From an uncultured Succinivibrio sp. (GTDB taxonomy: Bacteria > Pseudomonadota > Gammaproteobacteria > Enterobacterales > Succinivibrionaceae): 64,000 nt of DNA. Of the stretch, positions 50,823 to 60,491 are shown one piece after another. Positions within the stretch are counted from its first letter, which is position 1. Each line of letters begins with the position of its first letter. Position numbers and translations under genes: made by a program. The stretch is from the NCBI GenBank assembly GCA_900770725.1, contig CAAGLL010000021.1, positions 1 to 64,000 on the forward strand, read 5' to 3'. The notes beneath the pieces are model-generated. The model was not told the DNA's origin, did no database searches, and saw only the letters and a list, made by a program, of their open reading frames with translations.

Positions 50823-51920
50823 GTGTCCGAACCTACTCCCAAAACCAACCTCCTGAACCTCTCAGTTGACGATATGAAGGACTTCATGGTCTCGCTTGGG
50901 CAGAAGCCCTTCCGCGCCCAGCAGATCCTGCGCTGGATCTACCAGTTCGGCGCCGACAACTTCGACTGCATGACCAACATCGCCAAGGACTTCCGCGAGA
51001 TCCTCAAGGAGAAGTGCGAGATCCGCGCCCCCGAGGTGGTCTCGGAGCAGCACTCGCGCGACGGCACCATCAAGTGGGCGCTGGACATCGGCGGCGGCCA
51101 GCTCGTCGAGACCGTGCTCATCCCCGAGGAGGGGCGCAACACGCTGTGCATCTCGACCCAGGCCGGCTGCCCGGTGGGCTGCGCGTTCTGCCGCACCGGC
51201 TACTCAGGCTTCAGCCGCAACCTCGCGCTCTCTGAGATCATAGGCCAGGTCTGGCGCGCCGCCTGCACCGTGGGCTTCTCGAAGAACGAGGAGCACAAGC
51301 CGATCTCAAACGTGGTGATGATGGGCATGGGCGAGCCGCTCCTGAACTTGAAGCCGGTGCTCGGGGCCTGCGGGATCCTGCTCTCGGACTACGCGTTCGC
51401 CCTCTCCAAGCGCCGCGTCACCATCTCGACCTCCGGCATCGCCCCGATCATCAGGCGCATCGCCGGCAAGGTCGACGTGGCGCTGGCGCTCTCGCTGCAC
51501 GCCCCGGACGATGCGCTGCGCGACACCCTCGTGCCGGTCAACCGCAAGTACCCCATAGCCGAGGTGCTCGGCGCGGTGCGCGAGTACCTGGACAAGTCCA
51601 ACGCCAACTGCGGCAAGGTCACCATCGAGTACGTGCTGCTCGACGGGGTGAACGACGGGATCGATCAGGCGCACGCGCTCTGCAGCCTGCTCAAGACCAT
51701 CCCGTGCAAGATAAACCTCATCCCCTACAACCCCCACGACGGCGCCTCGTTCAGGCGCCCGTCGGGCAACCGCGTCGAGAGGTTCTTCCGGATCCTCTCG
51801 GACGCGGGCTTCACCGTGGTCAAGCGCACCACGCGCGGCGACGACATCGCGGCCGCCTGCGGCCAGCTGGCCGGCCAGGTCAAGAACCGCTTGGAGCGCG
51901 TCGCCTCAAGGCAGATCTAG
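50823..51920 (+). CDS. rlmN: Dual-specificity rRNA/tRNA adenine-C2 methyltransferase
   Basis: The 365-aa radical SAM enzyme methylates A2503 of 23S rRNA and A37 of some tRNAs. The cluster motif is CPVGCAFC. The methyl-carrying Cys is in AACGQLAG near the end, and MGMGEPLLN and SLHAPDD are present. GTG 50823 begins with SEPTPK, similar to the E. coli start, and has AAAGGTG before it. GTG 50814 is the alternative. It heads the rlmN-rodZ-ispG-hisS-yfgM-bamB series. Confidence 0.97.
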   Translation: MSEPTPKTNLLNLSVDDMKDFMVSLGQKPFRAQQILRWIYQFGADNFDCMTNIAKDFREILKEKCEIRAPEVVSEQHSRDGTIKWALDIGGGQLVETVLIPEEGRNTLCISTQAGCPVGCAFCRTGYSGFSRNLALSEIIGQVWRAACTVGFSKNEEHKPISNVVMMGMGEPLLNLKPVLGACGILLSDYAFALSKRRVTISTSGIAPIIRRIAGKVDVALALSLHAPDDALRDTLVPVNRKYPIAEVLGAVREYLDKSNANCGKVTIEYVLLDGVNDGIDQAHALCSLLKTIPCKINLIPYNPHDGASFRRPSGNRVERFFRILSDAGFTVVKRTTRGDDIAAACGQLAGQVKNRLERVASRQI

Positions 51921-51929
51921 GACAGCATC

Positions 51930-53477
51930 ATGAGCAAGCATCTGAGGGGGCAGCGCCGCGCATCCGGCCGCCCCGAAGCAAACCTGCACAAGGAGCCGGT
52001 AATGGACGCAAACGAATTGAAGCTCTCAGGCGCGCAGGACGCGCCGCAGGAGCAGGAAAAGCAGGTTGTGCAGGAGCCCTCGCCCGCAAAGCCTAATGCC
52101 GCCCAAGGACAGGGCGGGCAGCCGCGCCCCTTCAGCGCGCAGGATCTCTCGCAGCCTGACATCGGCATGGGCGCGCCCGATCTGGGCGCGGCCGCCGACG
52201 CCGCGGCCGACTTCCCCAACGGCGATGATCCCGACCAGGTGCCGGTGACCCCGGAGCTTCCCGACGACAAGGTCCCGAACATGCCGGGCGCCATCTTAAA
52301 GCACGCCCGCGAGATGCTCGGGCTGAGCCTGCGCGAGGTCGCGCTCCGGCTCAACGTGCGCGTCAACACCGTCTCGGACCTCGAGCACGACCGCTTGAAC
52401 CAGCAGACCGCGGTGCCCTTTGCCACCGCCTACCTCACCGCCTACGCCAAGCTCGTCAACGTCGATCCCGCGGCCGTGGTCTCGCTCTACCGCCAGAACG
52501 TGAGCCGCGCGGCGGCCGAGGCCGCCGCCCGCCCGCAGGCGGGCGCGCCCCGCGGCACTCTCAAGCCTTTGAAGATCGTCATCGTGATCCTGCTTGCCGC
52601 GTTGGTGCTCGCAGCCGGCATCGCGATCGGCGTGAAGCTCGCAGGCGGGGGCCAGGAGGATGCGGCCGAGTCAGGCGCCCTGACCCTGAGCCCCGGCGCC
52701 CAGCAGCAGGTGCGCCAGGCAAGCGAGGAGGGCTCAATCGAGCCCATGGGCCCAAGCCAGGACGCCCCCGCCGAGGCCCAGGCCCCCGAGGCTCTGGACA
52801 GCAACACCCAGATGGCCCGCCAGCAGGCTGAGGATCTGGGCACCAACGACATCATCGCCAAGGCCCAGAAGCCCCAGGACGACAAGGCAGCCCCTGCCCA
52901 GGGCGCCGACGGTGCGCTGAGCGTCAAGGGCGCGGCGGCCGAGGCTGCCGTGCACGAGGGCCTCAAGAACGCCGCCCCCGCAGCCCAGGCAGGCTCGCAG
53001 GCAGCCCCCGCGCAATCCGCGCAGGGGAGCGCCCCTGCGGCTGCCCCTGCCGAGGGCAAGCTCGCGCTTGCCGTGCCGGCAGATGCCAAGGAGGGCGCCA
53101 AGGGCAAGGACGAGATCCTAAAGAGCCAGCGCAAGGACGAGGCCAAGGACAGGGCGAAGGATGATGCGGCCAAGGCCGCTCCTGCGTCGCTGCCCAGCGT
53201 GCGCACCGTCAGCGCCAGGGTGGTCAACCGCCGCGCCATCGGCTCGCTCAACAGCGTGTCGGTCAGGGTCAAGGGGCCTGTTTACCTCAGGATCCTCGGC
53301 AACGGCAAGGTGCTCAAGCAGGGGTCCTTCAAGGCAGGCCAGAGCGTCAGCGCCACCGGCATGCCGCCCATCCGCATCGAGGTCTCCGACAGCTCGCAGA
53401 TCTCGGTGAGCTACAACGGCGGCACGGTCGCGGCAGGCTCTGGGAAGAACGTCGGCTTCGACCTCCCGACCCGCTGA
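51930..53477 (+). CDS. rodZ: Cytoskeleton protein RodZ
   Basis: The protein has 515 residues, or 491 if ATG 52002 with its AAGGAG site is used. The helix-turn-helix domain that binds MreB lies at about residues 115-185 (ILKHAREMLGLSLREVALRL). One membrane helix follows (IVIVILLAALVLAAGIAIG). A long Ala/Gln/Pro-rich periplasmic stretch and the C-terminal DUF4115 domain (GPVYLRILGNGKVL) complete it. The 100-residue acidic leader before the HTH is longer than in E. coli. RodZ links MreB filaments to the wall machinery, so the cell is probably rod- or spiral-shaped. Confidence 0.93.
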   Translation: MSKHLRGQRRASGRPEANLHKEPVMDANELKLSGAQDAPQEQEKQVVQEPSPAKPNAAQGQGGQPRPFSAQDLSQPDIGMGAPDLGAAADAAADFPNGDDPDQVPVTPELPDDKVPNMPGAILKHAREMLGLSLREVALRLNVRVNTVSDLEHDRLNQQTAVPFATAYLTAYAKLVNVDPAAVVSLYRQNVSRAAAEAAARPQAGAPRGTLKPLKIVIVILLAALVLAAGIAIGVKLAGGGQEDAAESGALTLSPGAQQQVRQASEEGSIEPMGPSQDAPAEAQAPEALDSNTQMARQQAEDLGTNDIIAKAQKPQDDKAAPAQGADGALSVKGAAAEAAVHEGLKNAAPAAQAGSQAAPAQSAQGSAPAAAPAEGKLALAVPADAKEGAKGKDEILKSQRKDEAKDRAKDDAAKAAPASLPSVRTVSARVVNRRAIGSLNSVSVRVKGPVYLRILGNGKVLKQGSFKAGQSVSATGMPPIRIEVSDSSQISVSYNGGTVAAGSGKNVGFDLPTR

Positions 53478-53487
53478 GGACATCGCG

Positions 53488-54618
53488 ATGCAAGAGTGGA
53501 AGTACAGCCTGCCCAAGCGCCGGGCCTCGCGCCAGATTGACGTCGGCAGCGTGAAGATCGGCGGCGGCGCCCCGGTGAGCGTGCAGAGCATGACCTCGAC
53601 CGACACCATGGATGTGGAGGGCACGCTTTCCCAGGTGCGCGCGCTTGCCGACGCCGGGGCGGACATCGTCCGCGTCTCGGTGCCGACGCTCGAGGCCTGC
53701 GATCCATTCTCAAGGATCTGCAAGGCCTCCCCGGTGCCCATAGTCGCCGACATCCACTTCGACTACCGCATCGCGGTCAAGTGCGCCTCGGAAGGCGCTG
53801 CGGCGCTGCGCATCAACCCGGGCAACATCGGATCGCGCGAGCGCATCGAGGCGGTCTGCCGCGCCGCCGAGGATCACGGATTGCCCATACGCGTGGGCGT
53901 GAACGCCGGCTCGCTCGACAAGGATCTTCTGAAGAAGTACGGCGCCCCGTGCCCGCAGGCCATGGCCGAGGCCGCGCTGCGCGCAGCCGAGGTGCTCGAG
54001 TCGCACGGCTTTGCCAACTACGCCTTCTCGGCCAAGGCCTCGGAGATCATGCTCTGCGTCGGGGCCTACGAGCTGCTCGCCTCCAAGACCGACGCGCCGC
54101 TGCACCTTGGGATCACCGAGGCGGGCGGCCTGATGCCGGGCACCGTGCTCTCAGCCATGGGGATCTCCTGGCTTCTGCGCGAGGGCATCGGCGACACCAT
54201 CCGCGTCTCGCTCGCCGCCGATCCCGTCGAGGAGGTCAAGGCCGGCTGGGCGATCCTGAAGGGCATGCACTTAAGGTCGCGCGGGGTCGAGATCGTCGCC
54301 TGCCCGACCTGCTCGCGCCACGCCATCGACGTGGTGGGGGTGGTCAAGGCGCTCGAGTCGCGCCTCTCCGACGTCAGGCAGGAGCTCAAGATAGCCGTGA
54401 TGGGCTGCGTCGTGAACGGCCCGGGCGAGGCGCTGCGCGCCGACATCGCAGTCTGCGGCGGCGGGGGCGGGCGCTGCCTCGTCTACGAGGACGGCGTGCT
54501 CCAGGGCCGCGTCGAGGCCGCCAAGGCCGCCGACGCGCTCGAGGAGCGCGTGCGCGCGCGGATCGCGCGCGGCGGCACCCCCTGCGGCAACACAATCAAG
54601 TCTGAAAAGGAAGTCTGA
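53488..54618 (+). CDS. ispG: 4-hydroxy-3-methylbut-2-enyl diphosphate synthase
   Basis: The 376-aa iron-sulfur enzyme forms HMBPP, the penultimate step of the MEP isoprenoid pathway. The N-terminal TIM barrel has PVSVQSMTSTDTMDVEGTL and VADIHFDYRIA. The cluster ligands are in VACPTCSR and VMGCVVNGPGEA. Length matches E. coli IspG (372). It sits between rodZ and hisS as in E. coli. Confidence 0.98.
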   Translation: MQEWKYSLPKRRASRQIDVGSVKIGGGAPVSVQSMTSTDTMDVEGTLSQVRALADAGADIVRVSVPTLEACDPFSRICKASPVPIVADIHFDYRIAVKCASEGAAALRINPGNIGSRERIEAVCRAAEDHGLPIRVGVNAGSLDKDLLKKYGAPCPQAMAEAALRAAEVLESHGFANYAFSAKASEIMLCVGAYELLASKTDAPLHLGITEAGGLMPGTVLSAMGISWLLREGIGDTIRVSLAADPVEEVKAGWAILKGMHLRSRGVEIVACPTCSRHAIDVVGVVKALESRLSDVRQELKIAVMGCVVNGPGEALRADIAVCGGGGGRCLVYEDGVLQGRVEAAKAADALEERVRARIARGGTPCGNTIKSEKEV

Positions 54619-54624
54619 ATACAA

Positions 54625-55908
54625 ATGGCATTGTCAGTACAGGCCGTGCGCGGCATGAATGACCTGCTCCCCGAGGACACCTCGGTGTGGCAGCAGGCCG
54701 AGCAGGTGCTCCGCTCGGTGGTCGAGTCCTACGGCTACAGCGAGGTCCGCACCCCGGCCCTCGAGCACACCGCGCTCTTCAACCGCGCCATCGGCGAGGT
54801 CACCGACGTGGTCGAGAAGGAGATGTACACCTTCGAGGATCGCAGCGGCGAGATGCTCTCGCTGCGCCCCGAGGGCACCGCCGGCTGCGTGCGCTGCTGC
54901 CTCGAGCACAGCCTCATCTACAACCAGGAGCAGCGCCTGTGGTACATGGGCCCCATGTACCGCCACGAGCGCCCGCAGAAGGGCAGGCTGCGCGAGTTCC
55001 ACCAGATGGGCTGCGAGGTCTTCGGGCTGGAAGGCCCGGACATCGATGCGCAGATAATCGGCATGACGAACGAGATCTGGAAGCGCTTTGGCATAGGGGA
55101 CCGCCTGACGCTGCAGCTCAATTCCTTAGGCAGCGCGCAGGAGCGCGCGGCCTACCGCGAGAGCCTGGTGGCCTTCCTCAAGGACCACTTCGACGAGCTT
55201 GACGAGGACTCCAAGCGCCGCACCTCCACGAACCCGCTGCGCGTGCTCGACACCAAGGATCCGCACGTCATCGAGCTTTTGAAGTCCGCCCCGAAGCTCT
55301 CCGACCACTTCGGCCCCGAAACCCGCGCCCACTTCGACGGCCTGCGCCGCCTGCTCGACGCGCAGGGGATCAAGTACGAGATAAACGAGAGATTGGTGCG
55401 CGGCCTTGACTACTACAACCTCACCGTGTTCGAGTGGGTGAGTTCCGAGCTTGGCGCCCAGGGCACCGTCTGCGGCGGCGGCCGCTACGACGGCCTCGTG
55501 GAGCAGCTGGGAGGCCAGCCCACCAAGGCCGTGGGCTTCGGCCTGGGGCTTGAGCGCCTGATCCTCATCCTCACGAACTTGGGGATCTTAAAGCCCAAGC
55601 CCCGCTGGGACCTCTCGGTCATCAGCGCAGGCGAGGGCGTCGATGCCTACGCCATGAAGGTGTCCTCGGCGCTGCGCCAGGCGCTGCCCGGCGTGCGCGT
55701 GTTCTCCCACTGCGGCGGGGGCTCCTTCAAGCGCCAGTTCCGCCAGGCCGACAAGGCCATGGCGCGCGCGGCGGCCATCCTTGGGGATCAGGAAATGAAG
55801 GATAATTCTGTTACCATAAAAGACTTGCGTAGCAAGGATGCGCAGCAGCGCACCCTCCCACTTGAGGAGGCCGTGAAGGCCCTCGGGGACATGCTCGCAG
55901 GCAATTGA
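54625..55908 (+). CDS. hisS: Histidine-tRNA ligase
   Basis: The 427-aa class II synthetase starts VQAVRGMNDLLPED. Motif 2 is MYRHERPQKGRLREFHQMG. The histidine-specific stretch LVRGLDYYNLTVFE and motif 3 GFGLGLERLIL follow, then the anticodon-binding domain. It starts 6 bp after the ispG stop, with GGAAG as a weak site. Confidence 0.98.
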   Translation: MALSVQAVRGMNDLLPEDTSVWQQAEQVLRSVVESYGYSEVRTPALEHTALFNRAIGEVTDVVEKEMYTFEDRSGEMLSLRPEGTAGCVRCCLEHSLIYNQEQRLWYMGPMYRHERPQKGRLREFHQMGCEVFGLEGPDIDAQIIGMTNEIWKRFGIGDRLTLQLNSLGSAQERAAYRESLVAFLKDHFDELDEDSKRRTSTNPLRVLDTKDPHVIELLKSAPKLSDHFGPETRAHFDGLRRLLDAQGIKYEINERLVRGLDYYNLTVFEWVSSELGAQGTVCGGGRYDGLVEQLGGQPTKAVGFGLGLERLILILTNLGILKPKPRWDLSVISAGEGVDAYAMKVSSALRQALPGVRVFSHCGGGSFKRQFRQADKAMARAAAILGDQEMKDNSVTIKDLRSKDAQQRTLPLEEAVKALGDMLAGN

Positions 55909-55925
55909 CAGCAGGTGGAATGACG

Positions 55926-56627
55926 ATGGATGTATTGACCGACGACCACGAGAGGGAAGAAGTAGTCCGCAAGTGGTGGCATGAGAACTGGAAGCCCATA
56001 GCGCTTGGCGTGGCCATCGCGCTGGCGGGCCTCATCGGCTTCCGCCAGTACCAGTCCTACAAGCTCCACGACTCCCAGGAGCAGGCCTTGGCGATGTACA
56101 CGCTGCAAAACCGCGTGTCCGCAGGCGATCAGAAGGCCGAGGCGGACGCCAAGGCCTTCATGGACTCCCACAAGGACGTCTACGGTGCGCTGCTGGCGCT
56201 CGATCTGGCCTCCGCGCAGTCGCGCCAGGGCAAGTTCGACGAGGCTGCTAATAACGCCAGGTTCGCCGCCGCAAACGGCGGCGATCTGGTCGCCCCGCAG
56301 GCGGGACTCAACCTGGCGCGGATCCTCGCCCAGGCAGGCAAGGACGACGAGGCCGTGAAGGCCCTCGACGGCGTCAAGTCCAAGGCCTATGAGGCCCAGA
56401 AGGACGAGATCCGCGGCGACATCCTCCTGAAGAAGGGCGATCGCGCAGGGGCCAGGGATGCCTACCTCAAGTCGGCCAAGGCCATCGCGGACGCCGGGCA
56501 GCAGATAAACGGCCTGCTGCAGATGAAGCTCGACTCGGTCGCCAAGGAAGGCGACAAGCCCGCCTTCGAGATGGCCAAGGCCCAGGCCGAGGCCCTTTCC
56601 AAGACCGGTGACAAGAAGGATCTGTGA
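55926..56627 (+). CDS. yfgM: YfgM family ancillary Sec-translocon protein
   Basis: The 233-aa protein has a short cytoplasmic start (EEVVRKWWHENWKPIA), one membrane helix (LGVAIALAGLIGFRQY) and a periplasmic TPR-like region. YfgM works with PpiD at the lateral gate of SecYEG. ATG 55926 is taken because AGGTGG is 7 nt before it; ATG 55920 is possible. The position between hisS and bamB matches E. coli. Confidence 0.92.
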   Translation: MDVLTDDHEREEVVRKWWHENWKPIALGVAIALAGLIGFRQYQSYKLHDSQEQALAMYTLQNRVSAGDQKAEADAKAFMDSHKDVYGALLALDLASAQSRQGKFDEAANNARFAAANGGDLVAPQAGLNLARILAQAGKDDEAVKALDGVKSKAYEAQKDEIRGDILLKKGDRAGARDAYLKSAKAIADAGQQINGLLQMKLDSVAKEGDKPAFEMAKAQAEALSKTGDKKDL

Positions 56628-56673
56628 AGGCGGCGCGGCCTCAGGCCGCGCAGCCGGCGCAAGGAGTGCGGTG

Positions 56674-58338
56674 ATGTCTAAGAAAGCCCTGGTTCTCTCG
56701 CTTATGTGCGGCGCGGCGCTGCTTTGCGCCTGCTCCTCTGACAAGGATCTGGCAAAGCCGGTCGAGGCCCCGGAGGTGCGCAACTCCATCGACGCCTCCG
56801 AGATCTGGTCCGACTCCCTGGGCGGCAGCGAGGGCTTCTACTCGAGGCTCGCCCCGGCGGTGTCCGGCCAGACGGCCTACGCGGCAGGCCGCGGCGGCGA
56901 CGTCTACTCCATCTCGCTCTCCTCAGGCGACAAGAACTGGCACACCGATCTCGGGGACGAGGAGGAGAACGACTCCAAGCGCTCGGCCCGCCTCTCGGGC
57001 GTGGCCGTGCAGGGCTCGCTGCTTGCAGTGGGCTCGGAGAACGGCTGGCTCTACCTCTTAAACGCCGCCGACGGCAAGATCCGCTGGAAGAAGTTCAACG
57101 GCACCGAGATCATGGCCGCCCCGGCCTTCGCGCCCGACGGCTCGAAGGTCTTCGTGGCCGACTCCCGCGGCCTCGTCACCTGCTACGACAGCGCAAACGG
57201 CGCCCAGCTCTGGCAGAGCGGCGACAACTCCGGGGCGCTGAGGCTGCGCTCGCAGTCAAGCCCGGTGCCGGTGGGGCAGGAAGCCCTGCTGCTGGGCACC
57301 TCCTCTGGCAAGGTGCTGGTGCTCTCGCAGCGCGACGGCGGGCTGCTCGACAGCGTGACCGTGGCCCAGCCCTCGGGCGCCAACGATCTCGAGCGCGTCT
57401 CGGATGTGGCGGGCACCCCGCTGCTCCTGGGCTCCGAGCTCTACACCAGCGCCTACAACGCAGGCTTCGTCTGGTACTCCTTCAAGAGCAACGGCATCGT
57501 CAACCGCCTGGGCTACCACAGCTCGCATGATCTCGGCTTCGACGACTCGGTGTTCGTGGTCACCGGAGACAACGGCCACGTCTACTGCATAAGCCGCCAG
57601 GACGGGCATGAGATCTGGGAGAACGGCCAGCTCACGAACCGCAACGTGACCGCGCCTGCAGTCTACGGCAACTACGCGGTGGTCGCCGACATGGAAGGCT
57701 ACGTCTACTTCCTCTCGCTCAACTCAGGCAAGATAGACTTCATGGACGACACCGACGACACCCCGGTCTACGCCACCCCGGTGGTCACCGATCAGGGCGT
57801 GCTCGTCCAGACCTCGGGCGGGGAGCTGGCGCTCTACCGCTACGGCCAGGGCGCGGCCAGCGCCAAGCTCGCCGCCGCGCGCAACGAGCTTGCCGCGGCC
57901 GGCAGCGGCATCGACTTCAGCCGCTCCTACAGCGGCCTGGGCGGCGGCGGGGTCACGCAGGAGCAGCTGATGGCCAGGCGCCGCCAGGCCCAGGCCATCG
58001 TCAGCCAGATGGAGGCCCAGGAGCGCGCCAACGAGGCCAGGGTCGCCGAGTACAAGCGCCAGAAGGCCGAGTACGAGCGCCAGAGGGCCGAGTACCTGAA
58101 GGCCCAGGCCGAGGCTGAGAAGCAGCGCCGCCAGGAGATCGCAGGCTTCGGCCTGATGCCGGGCGTCAAGTCCGAGGGCTCGGGCGCCGAGAGCGGCAAG
58201 GTCGAGACCGCCGAGCAGGAGGATCAGGCCGTCAGGGAGTCCAAGGCCTCGCCCAAGGCCGGCCAGTCCCAGGGCAGCGCCGAGCCTGAGAAGAAGCAGG
58301 ACGAGGATGGCAAGGCCAGAGGCTTTGGCATCTACTAA
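56674..58338 (+). CDS. bamB: Outer-membrane assembly factor BamB with coiled-coil extension
   Basis: The 554-aa lipoprotein (lipobox LCACSS) has an eight-bladed PQQ-like beta-propeller, with repeats such as GWLYLLNAADGKIRWKK and GHVYCISRQDGHEIWE. It supports BamA in inserting outer-membrane proteins. The propeller ends near residue 395. About 150 further residues follow, not found in E. coli BamB (392), including a strongly charged coiled coil (AEYKRQKAEYERQRAEYLKA) and a Glu/Lys-rich tail ending GFGIY. ATG 56674 follows AAGGAG. Confidence 0.93.
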   Translation: MSKKALVLSLMCGAALLCACSSDKDLAKPVEAPEVRNSIDASEIWSDSLGGSEGFYSRLAPAVSGQTAYAAGRGGDVYSISLSSGDKNWHTDLGDEEENDSKRSARLSGVAVQGSLLAVGSENGWLYLLNAADGKIRWKKFNGTEIMAAPAFAPDGSKVFVADSRGLVTCYDSANGAQLWQSGDNSGALRLRSQSSPVPVGQEALLLGTSSGKVLVLSQRDGGLLDSVTVAQPSGANDLERVSDVAGTPLLLGSELYTSAYNAGFVWYSFKSNGIVNRLGYHSSHDLGFDDSVFVVTGDNGHVYCISRQDGHEIWENGQLTNRNVTAPAVYGNYAVVADMEGYVYFLSLNSGKIDFMDDTDDTPVYATPVVTDQGVLVQTSGGELALYRYGQGAASAKLAAARNELAAAGSGIDFSRSYSGLGGGGVTQEQLMARRRQAQAIVSQMEAQERANEARVAEYKRQKAEYERQRAEYLKAQAEAEKQRRQEIAGFGLMPGVKSEGSGAESGKVETAEQEDQAVRESKASPKAGQSQGSAEPEKKQDEDGKARGFGIY

Positions 58339-58365
58339 CTGAGGGCCCCGCCAGGGGGCGTCCCC

Positions 58366-58397
58366 AGGCGGCCGGGACCTTGCGATCCCGGCCGCCT
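58366..58397 (+). terminator. Terminator between bamB and der
   Basis: A 12-bp GC stem (58366-58377 with 58386-58397) has an 8-nt loop and is followed by CGGGTTTTGG. A TATAGT box at 58410-58415 just beyond it may start the der transcript. Confidence 0.55.
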
Positions 58398-58531
58398 CGG
58401 GTTTTGGTCTATAGTTTGGATATAAGCGGGCGCGTGCCTTGTCCCGCCGCAGGGGGATCCCTGCGCAGATCGAAGTTAAACCTACAGTAAAGCCCAGGGG
58501 CTGCGCCCCTGGGCGCATGCAGGATCAGCAT

Positions 58532-60292
58532 ATGAAAGTAATCGCATTGGTCGGCTGCCCGAATGTTGGCAAGTCGACGCTCTTCAACCGCCTCACCAAG
58601 ACGCGCGACGCGCTGGTGGCGGACTTCCCGGGGCTCACCCGCGACCGCAAGTACGGGCGCGCCGTCTACGACGGGCGCGAGTTCGTGATCATCGACACCG
58701 GCGGCATCGCCGAGGACAACACCGACCAGCCCGAGGAGCTCACCAAGCGCATGACCGAGCAGGCGCTGCAGGCCATCGACGAGTCGGATCTCGTGCTCTA
58801 CATGGTCGACTGCCGCGCCGGGATCATGCCCGGCGACTACCCGGTGGCCGACTACATCCGCCGCTCGGGCAAGCGCTGCGCCGTGGTCGCCAACAAGGTC
58901 GACGGCCTCGATCCGGAGACCGCGGGCGCCGAGTTCTACTCGCTGGGCCTGGGCGAGGTCTACACCATCGCGGCCGTGCACGGCCGCGGCGTCCAGGTGC
59001 TCCTGGAGGAGGCGGTCGCCCCGGTGCTGCGCGAGGAGGGGCCGCTTGACAGCGATCTGCCCCCCGAGCCTGAAGAGGACGGGGGCAGCCCCTTCAAGAA
59101 GCCCCGCTCGGAGTGGGAGGAGGGGTACGAGTTCCTCGAGAACGTGCCGATGGACGCGCAGGGCGGCGGCTTCGACTGGCACGCCTTCCGCGAAAAGCAG
59201 CGCCTGATGGCAAAGGGCGAGGCGCCCGAGGGAGCCGCAGGCGGAGAGGGGCAGGAGGCTGGAAAGCCTGCCGTGCCCTTTGCCGATCTGCCCATCAAGT
59301 TTGCGATAGTCGGCAAGCCCAACGTCGGCAAGTCCACGCTCACCAACCGCATGCTCGGCGAGGAGCGCGTCATAGTCGCCGACTTCCCGGGCACCACGCG
59401 CGACTCCATCTACATCCCGCTTGAGCGCGCGGGGCGCAAGTACATCGTCATCGACACGGCAGGCGTGCGCCGCCGCCGCAAGGTCACCGAGGCCGTCGAG
59501 AAGTTCTCGATCGTGAAGACCCTCAAGGCCATCGAGGACTGCAACGTCGCGCTGCTGGTCATCGACGCGCGCGCCCACGTGACCGATCAGGATCTCTCCA
59601 TACTGAGCTTCATCATCGACTCGGGCCGCTCGCTCGTCATCGCCGTCAACAAGTGGGACGGCCTCGATCCTTCGGTCAAGGACGAGATCAAGCTCGAGCT
59701 CCAGCAGCGCCTGGGCTTCGTGGACTTCGCGCGCGTGCACTTCATCTCCGCGCTCCACGGCACCGGCGTGGGCAACCTCTTCGAGTCCATCGACGAGGCC
59801 TACGACAGCGCCACCAGGCGCCACAGCTCGGCCGAGCTCAACCGCATCCTAAGGCGCGCGTGCGAGGAGCACGAGCCCCCGGTCGCGGGCGGGCGCAGGA
59901 TCAAGCTCAAGTACGCCCACGCCGGCGGCTACAACCCGCCCAGGATCGTGATCCACGGCAACAAGACCTCCAAGGTCCCCGACGCCTACCGCCGCTACAT
60001 CATAAACTGCTACAGGCAGGCCCTTGGGATCATGGGCGCCCCGGTGATCATCGAGTTCCGCGACGGCGACAACCCCTATGCCGAGAAGAAGCCCGCCCAG
60101 GTGAGGCTCACCCAGTCGCAGATGCGCCGCGAGCGCAAGCGCGCCTCCGACGAGCGCATGTGGGCGCACGCCGACTCCAGGCAAAAGCGCAAGCAGGACC
60201 GCGAGATAGCCGCGGCCGTGCGCTCCGGGAAGGGCATGGTGTTGAAATCCCGCCCCAAGAAGCCTTCAGCAGGCAGGGGCGGCAAGGGCTGA
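58532..60292 (+). CDS. der: Ribosome-associated GTPase Der (EngA)
   Basis: The 586-aa protein has two GTPase domains, each with a P-loop (GCPNVGKST and GKPNVGKST), DTGG/DTAG switch II and NKVD/NKWD. A C-terminal KH-like domain and a basic tail follow. Der is required for assembly of the 50S subunit. The linker between the two G domains (about residues 167-255) is acidic and much longer than in E. coli, which makes the protein about 100 residues larger. ATG 58532 gives the normal start MKVIALVGCPN. Confidence 0.97.
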   Translation: MKVIALVGCPNVGKSTLFNRLTKTRDALVADFPGLTRDRKYGRAVYDGREFVIIDTGGIAEDNTDQPEELTKRMTEQALQAIDESDLVLYMVDCRAGIMPGDYPVADYIRRSGKRCAVVANKVDGLDPETAGAEFYSLGLGEVYTIAAVHGRGVQVLLEEAVAPVLREEGPLDSDLPPEPEEDGGSPFKKPRSEWEEGYEFLENVPMDAQGGGFDWHAFREKQRLMAKGEAPEGAAGGEGQEAGKPAVPFADLPIKFAIVGKPNVGKSTLTNRMLGEERVIVADFPGTTRDSIYIPLERAGRKYIVIDTAGVRRRRKVTEAVEKFSIVKTLKAIEDCNVALLVIDARAHVTDQDLSILSFIIDSGRSLVIAVNKWDGLDPSVKDEIKLELQQRLGFVDFARVHFISALHGTGVGNLFESIDEAYDSATRRHSSAELNRILRRACEEHEPPVAGGRRIKLKYAHAGGYNPPRIVIHGNKTSKVPDAYRRYIINCYRQALGIMGAPVIIEFRDGDNPYAEKKPAQVRLTQSQMRRERKRASDERMWAHADSRQKRKQDREIAAAVRSGKGMVLKSRPKKPSAGRGGKG

Positions 60293-60302
60293 GGCGGCAA
60301 AA

Positions 60303-60326
60303 CCTGCCGCCCCAAGTGGCGGCAGG
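60303..60326 (+). terminator. Hairpin after der
   Basis: CCTGCCGCC (60303-60311) and GGCGGCAGG (60318-60326) form a 9-bp stem. Its left arm can also pair with GGCGGCA just upstream (60293-60299), so two alternative folds exist. No T run follows directly. Confidence 0.45.
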
Positions 60327-60419
60327 ACCCTTCAAAGCCGGAGCCTGAGGCGCGGCGCCTTTTACAAATTCCCAGCCCGATCAGCGCCATCGCCATGTCG
60401 GGGATGGATTTTTAAAAGC

Positions 60420-60435
60420 TGGCACGGGGTTTGAA
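60420..60435 (+). promoter_or_regulatory. Sigma-54-type promoter of flgD
   Basis: TGGCACGGGGTTTGAA matches the consensus TGGCACG-N4-TTGCA except GA for GC at -12. It is 57 bp before the flgD start. Sigma-54 control of hook and rod genes is known in polar flagellates such as Vibrio. Confidence 0.6.
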
Positions 60436-60491
60436 TAGACGGGAGGGCAAGGCGCAGGCGGCAAGGGCCGGCTGCGCAAGGAGGAAGCAAC

